Assembly (NCBI GenBank): GCA_017964325.1
Contig: JAGCSE010000105.1
Coordinates: 1-18,606 of the forward strand
Direction: 5' to 3'
Origin: Victivallales bacterium
GTDB taxonomy: Bacteria > Verrucomicrobiota > Lentisphaeria > Oligosphaerales > Oligosphaeraceae
Length of the DNA: 18,606 bases
Shown: piece by piece, positions 14,719-18,606 of the stretch
Numbering within the stretch: the stretch's first letter is position 1
How the letters are laid out: each line of letters opens with the position of its first letter
Position numbers and translations under genes: made by a program
The notes under the pieces: generated by a model
The model's input: the letters and a program-made list of their open reading frames with translations, nothing else
Database searches by the model: none
Told to the model about the DNA's origin: nothing

Positions 14719-15816
14719 ATGTTTGTTGATAGAGTGAAAATACATGTGGAAGCGGGGCATGGCGGTTCTGGTTCCGCCAGTTTCCGCCGTGAGAAATATG
14801 TGCCTTTGGGCGGGCCTGACGGCGGCGACGGCGGCAACGGCGGCTCCATCGTCATCCAGGCGGTGACGGGTGAGCAGAGCCTCGTCGCGTTGCGATACCA
14901 GCCGCACTGGAAGGCTCCTGACGGCGGCAACGGCCGCGGCCAGAAGATGCACGGCGTCAACGGCGCAGACCGCGTCATCAAAGTCCCGGTCGGCACGCTG
15001 GTGTTCGATGCGGAAAGCGGCGACCTGCTGTACGATTTGAATCAGGCGGATGCGGTTTACGTCGCCGCAAAAGGCGGCAAGGGCGGTCTTGGCAACACGC
15101 ATTTTGTGTCGTCTGTAAACCGTGCTCCGAAGAAATTCCAGCCTGGCACGGAAGGAGAGGTAAAGGATTTGGAACTGGAGCTGAAAACTGTTGCGGACGT
15201 GGGACTTGTCGGTTATCCAAATGCTGGTAAGTCAACGTTGCTACGGGCATTGTCCGCCGCCCGTCCGAAGACGGCGCCGTATCCGTTCACGACACTTCAT
15301 CCGAGTGTTGGAATCGTTGAAATGGAGGACTACTACCGCTTCAGCGTGGCGGACATTCCAGGGCTGATAGATGGAGCATCCGAGAATATCGGTCTCGGGC
15401 ATGCGTTCTTGCGTCATATTGAACGTTGCCGCCTGTTCTGCTTCGTGCTGGATATGGCGGGAGTTGACGGACGCGACCCATTGGCTGATTTGGCGTCGCT
15501 ACGTGATGAACTGAAAAAGTATGAACCTGGGCTGGAAAAACGTCCTTTCGTGTTGGTTGCCAACAAGATGGATTTGGAAGGCTCGGAGGCGAATCTGGCA
15601 CGGCTGAAGGAGTCGGAGCCAAAAGCGGTCATCATTCCGATTTGCGCAGAGCTGTCGGAAAACACGGACGAACTGATTCGCCGTCTGCGTTTGTGCCTTG
15701 AGACTTTACCACCGATGGACGAAGAGGATCTGAACAGGATTCTGGCCAAACGTCGCGTGTTTTTCAATGAAAAGACTCAGGCAAAAGACATAGACAATGA
15801 CGACTGGGATTATTGA
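14719..15816 (+). CDS. obgE: Obg/CgtA GTPase
   Basis: A 365-residue essential GTPase that acts in 50S ribosome maturation and stress control. Residues 1-158 form the glycine-rich Obg fold (AGHGGSGSASFRREKYVP, GGPDGGDGGNGGS, GGKGGLGN). The G domain has G1 GYPNAGKST (165-173), switch I FTTLHPSVG, G3 DIPGLIDGA, G4 NKMD, and a G5 region in IPICAELSENTDEL where the usual SA is CA. The end is short, with no long C-terminal OCT domain. The ATG at 14719 follows GGGAG by about eight bases; a TTG at 14698 is unlikely. It is followed by galE after 37 bases. Confidence 0.97.
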   Translation: MFVDRVKIHVEAGHGGSGSASFRREKYVPLGGPDGGDGGNGGSIVIQAVTGEQSLVALRYQPHWKAPDGGNGRGQKMHGVNGADRVIKVPVGTLVFDAESGDLLYDLNQADAVYVAAKGGKGGLGNTHFVSSVNRAPKKFQPGTEGEVKDLELELKTVADVGLVGYPNAGKSTLLRALSAARPKTAPYPFTTLHPSVGIVEMEDYYRFSVADIPGLIDGASENIGLGHAFLRHIERCRLFCFVLDMAGVDGRDPLADLASLRDELKKYEPGLEKRPFVLVANKMDLEGSEANLARLKESEPKAVIIPICAELSENTDELIRRLRLCLETLPPMDEEDLNRILAKRRVFFNEKTQAKDIDNDDWDY

Positions 15817-15853
15817 TAGTTTTCTTAATTACATATAAATAAGGAGCTTGAAC

Positions 15854-16825
15854 ATGCGTATTCTCGTTGCTGGCGGAGCTGGCTACATTGGAAGCTGCAC
15901 CACGGAATATCTTCTTGAACGTGGCCATGAAATCTGCGTCTTCGACGCTTTGCTGAACGGCCATCGCCAGGCGGTCGATCCGCGTGCGAAATTTGTGAAA
16001 GGAAATTTGGAAGACTATGCAGCCATTGAGAACACCATTAAGGAGTTCCAGCCGGAGGGCGTCATCCATTTCGCGGCTTTCATCGAAGTCGGAGAATCCA
16101 TGAAATTGCCTGGCAAGTATTTCCGCAACAATGTCGCCAATGCCATCAACCTCGCACAGGCTTGCGCCATGAACGGCGTTCGTAAAATTGTGTTCTCCAG
16201 CACGGCAGCGACGTATGGTATGCCGAAGAACATCCCTATCAAGGAGACGGAGCCGACGATTCCTATCAATCCTTACGGTGAATCTAAGTTGATGTTTGAG
16301 AAGATCTTGCGTTGGTATCACGACCTGCATGGCCTCCAATACACGGCCCTGCGTTATTTCAACGCCGCTGGTGCAACGCCTGTCCATGGCGAAGACCACC
16401 ATCCCGAAACGCATTTGATTCCGCTTATCATGCAGGCCGCAGAAGGCAAGCGCCCGAAAATCAGTGTCTTCGGGACGGATTATGACACGCCGGACGGCAC
16501 CTGTATCCGTGACTACATCCATGTTCTGGATTTGGCGCAGGCCCATCTTTTGGCGTTGGAGAACCAAGATTCTGGAGCTTTCAATCTCGGTACGGGGCAG
16601 GGCCATTCCGTCAAGTCGATCATCGACACGGTGAAGAAAGTGACAGGCCTTGATTTCCCAGTTGAATATGCGGAACGCCGCCCCGGTGATCCCGCTAGAC
16701 TCATTGCGGATTCGACTGCAGCGAAGACGGTTCTCGGCTGGAAACCGCAGTACGATGACATCAACGCAATTGTCGAATCCGCCTGGAAATGGCGGCGGCT
16801 ATATCCGAACGGCTATCAGGATTGA
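15854..16825 (+). CDS. galE: UDP-glucose 4-epimerase
   Basis: A 323-residue extended SDR enzyme interconverting UDP-glucose and UDP-galactose (or the N-acetyl forms) with bound NAD. Motifs: GGAGYIGS (Rossmann glycine motif, residues 7-14), HFAAFIEVGES, catalytic SSTAATYG, YGESK (Tyr-x3-Lys), RYFNAAGA, GTCIRDYIHVLDLAQAH, and RRPGDPARLIADS near the C-terminus. Length is slightly under the typical 330-340. The ATG at 15854 has AAGGAG seven bases upstream. It lies between obgE and the MBL-fold gene in a tightly spaced plus-strand cluster, supplying UDP-sugars for surface glycans or handling galactose. Confidence 0.95.
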   Translation: MRILVAGGAGYIGSCTTEYLLERGHEICVFDALLNGHRQAVDPRAKFVKGNLEDYAAIENTIKEFQPEGVIHFAAFIEVGESMKLPGKYFRNNVANAINLAQACAMNGVRKIVFSSTAATYGMPKNIPIKETEPTIPINPYGESKLMFEKILRWYHDLHGLQYTALRYFNAAGATPVHGEDHHPETHLIPLIMQAAEGKRPKISVFGTDYDTPDGTCIRDYIHVLDLAQAHLLALENQDSGAFNLGTGQGHSVKSIIDTVKKVTGLDFPVEYAERRPGDPARLIADSTAAKTVLGWKPQYDDINAIVESAWKWRRLYPNGYQD

Positions 16826-16854
16826 TTGTTCAATTCATTTAACAGGAGGATGTT

Positions 16855-17751
16855 ATGAAAGTTCAACTTTGTATGGCATTGTTGTGTGCGGCGGGTCTGT
16901 CGGTTGCGCAGCGGACGGCTACATTCAAGGTCGGAAACATGGAAATCATCGCCATGCAGGACAAAGACCATGGCATGCCGAACAAACTGTTTCAAGGGGC
17001 TCCACCAGAGGAAATCGAGGAGGCGGTGCCGTCGGGGAATTCACCCGCATCCATTAATATGTTCGTCATCAAAACGGCAAAGCATACGTATCTGATTGAT
17101 ACGGGCACTAATACGGATTCACTGCTGAAGAATTTGAAAAGCGTTGGTCTTACGCCGTCTGACATCGACGTGATTCTCATCACGCACATGCACGGTGACC
17201 ACATCGGCGGCTTGCTTGCCAATTCCAAAGCGGCTTTTCCGAAGGCGACGCTTTATATTTCGAAAGACGAATACAACTACTGGCGGCAGGCAAATCCAAA
17301 CGTGAAGCTGTTAGGAATCGCCTATATGAAACGCATTGAGCTATTTAAGTATGGTGAAGACCTTCCGATCGTCCGTATGGAAGTTTCAGAACGCGAAAAG
17401 ACAAAGGCGCTTGTTCTAGGCAGAGAGATTCCGAAAGTCATTCAAATGACGGATGATACGTTCCAAGGTTTGGAGGCTCTCGGCCACACGCCCGGCCATA
17501 CGGTGTTTGAAAACAACCTTTTGATTGCAATCGGAGATTTGGTCCATTCGGCTGCACTTCAGTTCAAGGATCCTGAAATTTGCGCTCAATACGACATGAA
17601 TATGCCGAAAGCCGTCGTAAGCCGCAAAAAAGTGTTCGACCGTGCGGCGGAGACGAAGAAGGTCGTCATCGGCGCCCATCTTCCCTTCCCCGGCATCGGC
17701 CATATCGTGAAGGACGAAGCCGACCGCTACGAATTCGTCCCGTTGAAATGA
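16855..17751 (+). CDS. Exported metallo-beta-lactamase-fold hydrolase
   Basis: A 298-residue MBL-fold protein with a signal peptide (MKVQLCMALLCAAGLSVAQ, probable cleavage after VAQ). Zinc ligands are visible in order: THMHGDHIGG (HxHxDH), LGHTPGHTVF, IGDLVHSAAL (Asp), and GAHLPFPGIGHI (final His), a complete dinuclear site. The GAHLPFPG ending is like lactonase and methyl-parathion-hydrolase-type members rather than true beta-lactamases. Substrate unknown. The ATG at 16855 follows AGGAGG by five bases; galE ends 29 bases upstream. Probably periplasmic. Confidence 0.9.
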   Translation: MKVQLCMALLCAAGLSVAQRTATFKVGNMEIIAMQDKDHGMPNKLFQGAPPEEIEEAVPSGNSPASINMFVIKTAKHTYLIDTGTNTDSLLKNLKSVGLTPSDIDVILITHMHGDHIGGLLANSKAAFPKATLYISKDEYNYWRQANPNVKLLGIAYMKRIELFKYGEDLPIVRMEVSEREKTKALVLGREIPKVIQMTDDTFQGLEALGHTPGHTVFENNLLIAIGDLVHSAALQFKDPEICAQYDMNMPKAVVSRKKVFDRAAETKKVVIGAHLPFPGIGHIVKDEADRYEFVPLK

Positions 17752-17765
17752 TGGTGACGACCATC
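17750..17765 (+). terminator. Weak hairpin at the end of the MBL-fold gene
   Basis: GATGGT, GACG, ACCATC: a 6-bp stem with a tetraloop overlapping the stop codon and followed by GCCCTTTTG. It is at most a weak terminator or attenuator between the MBL-fold gene and alaS (75-base gap). Confidence 0.35.
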
Positions 17766-17826
17766 GCCCTTTTGTTGTGAATTTATTTTAACATAGCTAT
17801 ACAAAGAGGTTTACAAAAGAATTACC

Positions 17827-18606
17827 ATGATGACTGCTGCTGAATTGAGAAGAATGTTCATTGATTTTTTCAAGAGCCACGGCCACGCCGAAATCAAAAG
17901 CGCGCCGCTGGTTCCCGAAAACGACCCAACCTGCCTGTTTACGACGGCTGGAATGCACCCGCTCGTCCCGTTCCTGCTGGGTGAGAAGCATCCCGCCGGA
18001 AAACGGTTGACGGATGTCCAGAAATGCTTGCGGACAGGCGATATCGATGAAGTCGGCGACCCCTTCCACATGACCTTCTTTGAGATGCTCGGCAACTGGT
18101 CTCTTGGCGACTATTTCAAGAAAGAAGCCATCGGCATGAGCTTCGAATTTCTTACGAAGAAGCTCGGCTTCAAGCCCGAAAACATCAAAGTGACGTGCTT
18201 TGCCGGCGACGAGAACGCCCCGCGTGACACGGAAGCCGCCTCCATCTGGATGGAAAACGGCATCCCGGAAAAGAACATTTACTATTTAGGTAAAGAAGAT
18301 AACTGGTGGGGCCCCGCCGGACAGACTGGCCCCTGCGGCCCTGACACGGAAATGTTCGTCCCGCTGGACCGTCCAGACTGCGGCCCGAACTGCGGCCCCG
18401 CCTGCGGCTGCGGCAAATGGGTCGAAATCTGGAACGATGTCTTTATGCAATACAACAAGACGGCGGACGGCAAGTTCGTCCCGCTGGAGCATCCAAAAGT
18501 CGATACCGGCATGGGCGTCGAACGCGTGACGGCTTTCATGTAGGGCGTCCGCAGTGCCTACGAAACGGAGCTGTTCTCGGGTATCTTCGCGAAAATCAAG
18601 GAGTTG
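17827..18606 (+). CDS. alaS: Alanyl-tRNA synthetase, 5' part, interrupted by an in-frame TAG
   Basis: The class II synthetase that charges tRNA-Ala; only the first 260 codons of about 870 lie in the window. The N-terminus [39 protein letters not shown], and [19 protein letters not shown] are classical AlaS catalytic-domain motifs, followed by [13 protein letters not shown], a Cys-rich [12 protein letters not shown] insert, [12 protein letters not shown], and [14 protein letters not shown]. At 18541-18543 the codon is TAG (codon 239), where E. coli has Gln (AAVLQHV). The same frame continues with [15 protein letters not shown], clearly AlaS, to the window edge. The change is one base from CAG. 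It could be a sequence error, a real mutation with another alaS elsewhere, or suppression. The Shine-Dalgarno site is poor (AGAGG about 19 bases before the ATG). Confidence 0.9.

Noticed and set aside
15764..16606. 280-residue minus-strand frame opposite galE
   Set aside because: It is antisense to a fully conserved epimerase and its predicted protein has no family features.
17827..18606. Genome-wide reassignment of TAG to glutamine
   Set aside because: TAG is the natural end of the GH20, TIM-barrel and LysR genes; reading through them gives sequence unrelated to those proteins and, after the GH20 stop, antisense to the neighbouring gene.
1..18606. CRISPR arrays, tRNA or rRNA genes, insertion sequences, prophage genes
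   Set aside because: No regularly spaced repeats, cloverleaf sequences, transposase or phage protein motifs were found on either strand.

Overview
The window looks like a chromosomal segment of an anaerobic bacterium of the PVC superphylum, most likely a gut-type Lentisphaerae/Victivallales relative. The reasons are: a class I hybrid cluster protein; G-rich Shine-Dalgarno sites before most genes; a small coiled-coil gene ahead of obgE of a kind I associate with Verrucomicrobia/Lentisphaerae; an FtsA/FtsZ pair whose FtsZ C-terminal peptide has the form seen in Verrucomicrobia; and secreted glycoside-hydrolase and sugar-catabolism genes. This placement is inference, since no rRNA gene is present.

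Left part (1-9700): accessory metabolism. A TetR regulator and hcp form a minus-strand pair with a TTGACA-16-TATAGT promoter and a probable operator on it. Divergently, a secreted GH20-type glycoside hydrolase starts from a promoter whose -10 box lies inside a perfect 21-bp palindrome. Then come a sugar-phosphate isomerase/epimerase-like TIM barrel (-) and, divergent from it, an LDH2/MDG2-type NAD(P)-dependent oxidoreductase (+). Next is a minus-strand pair, a secreted alpha/beta hydrolase followed by a TIGR04076 protein, divergent from a LysR regulator (+). Each convergent gene junction carries one or more palindromes or hairpins.

Middle (9731-14183, minus strand): ftsA, then an ftsZ homologue, then a fused class II aldolase/short-chain dehydrogenase. 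The FtsZ homologue is the main discovery candidate. Overall FtsZ layout and the C-terminal conserved peptide are recognisable, but the GTP-binding T1 and T4 loops, the T3 region and both catalytic aspartates of the T7 loop are gone. It looks like a GTPase-dead FtsZ in the normal place behind an intact-looking FtsA.

Right part (14419-18606, plus strand): a housekeeping cluster of coiled-coil protein, obgE, galE, a secreted metallo-beta-lactamase-fold hydrolase and the 5' part of alaS. The alaS frame is interrupted by a TAG where other AlaS proteins have Gln (CAG to TAG), and the frame continues normally after it. TAG ends three other genes here, so general TAG reassignment is unlikely.

No tRNA, rRNA, CRISPR array, insertion sequence or phage gene was seen. 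No stretch longer than 300 bases lacks a gene; the largest gaps (1840-1998, 8402-8617, 9512-9730, 14184-14418) are promoter regions or convergent junctions described below.
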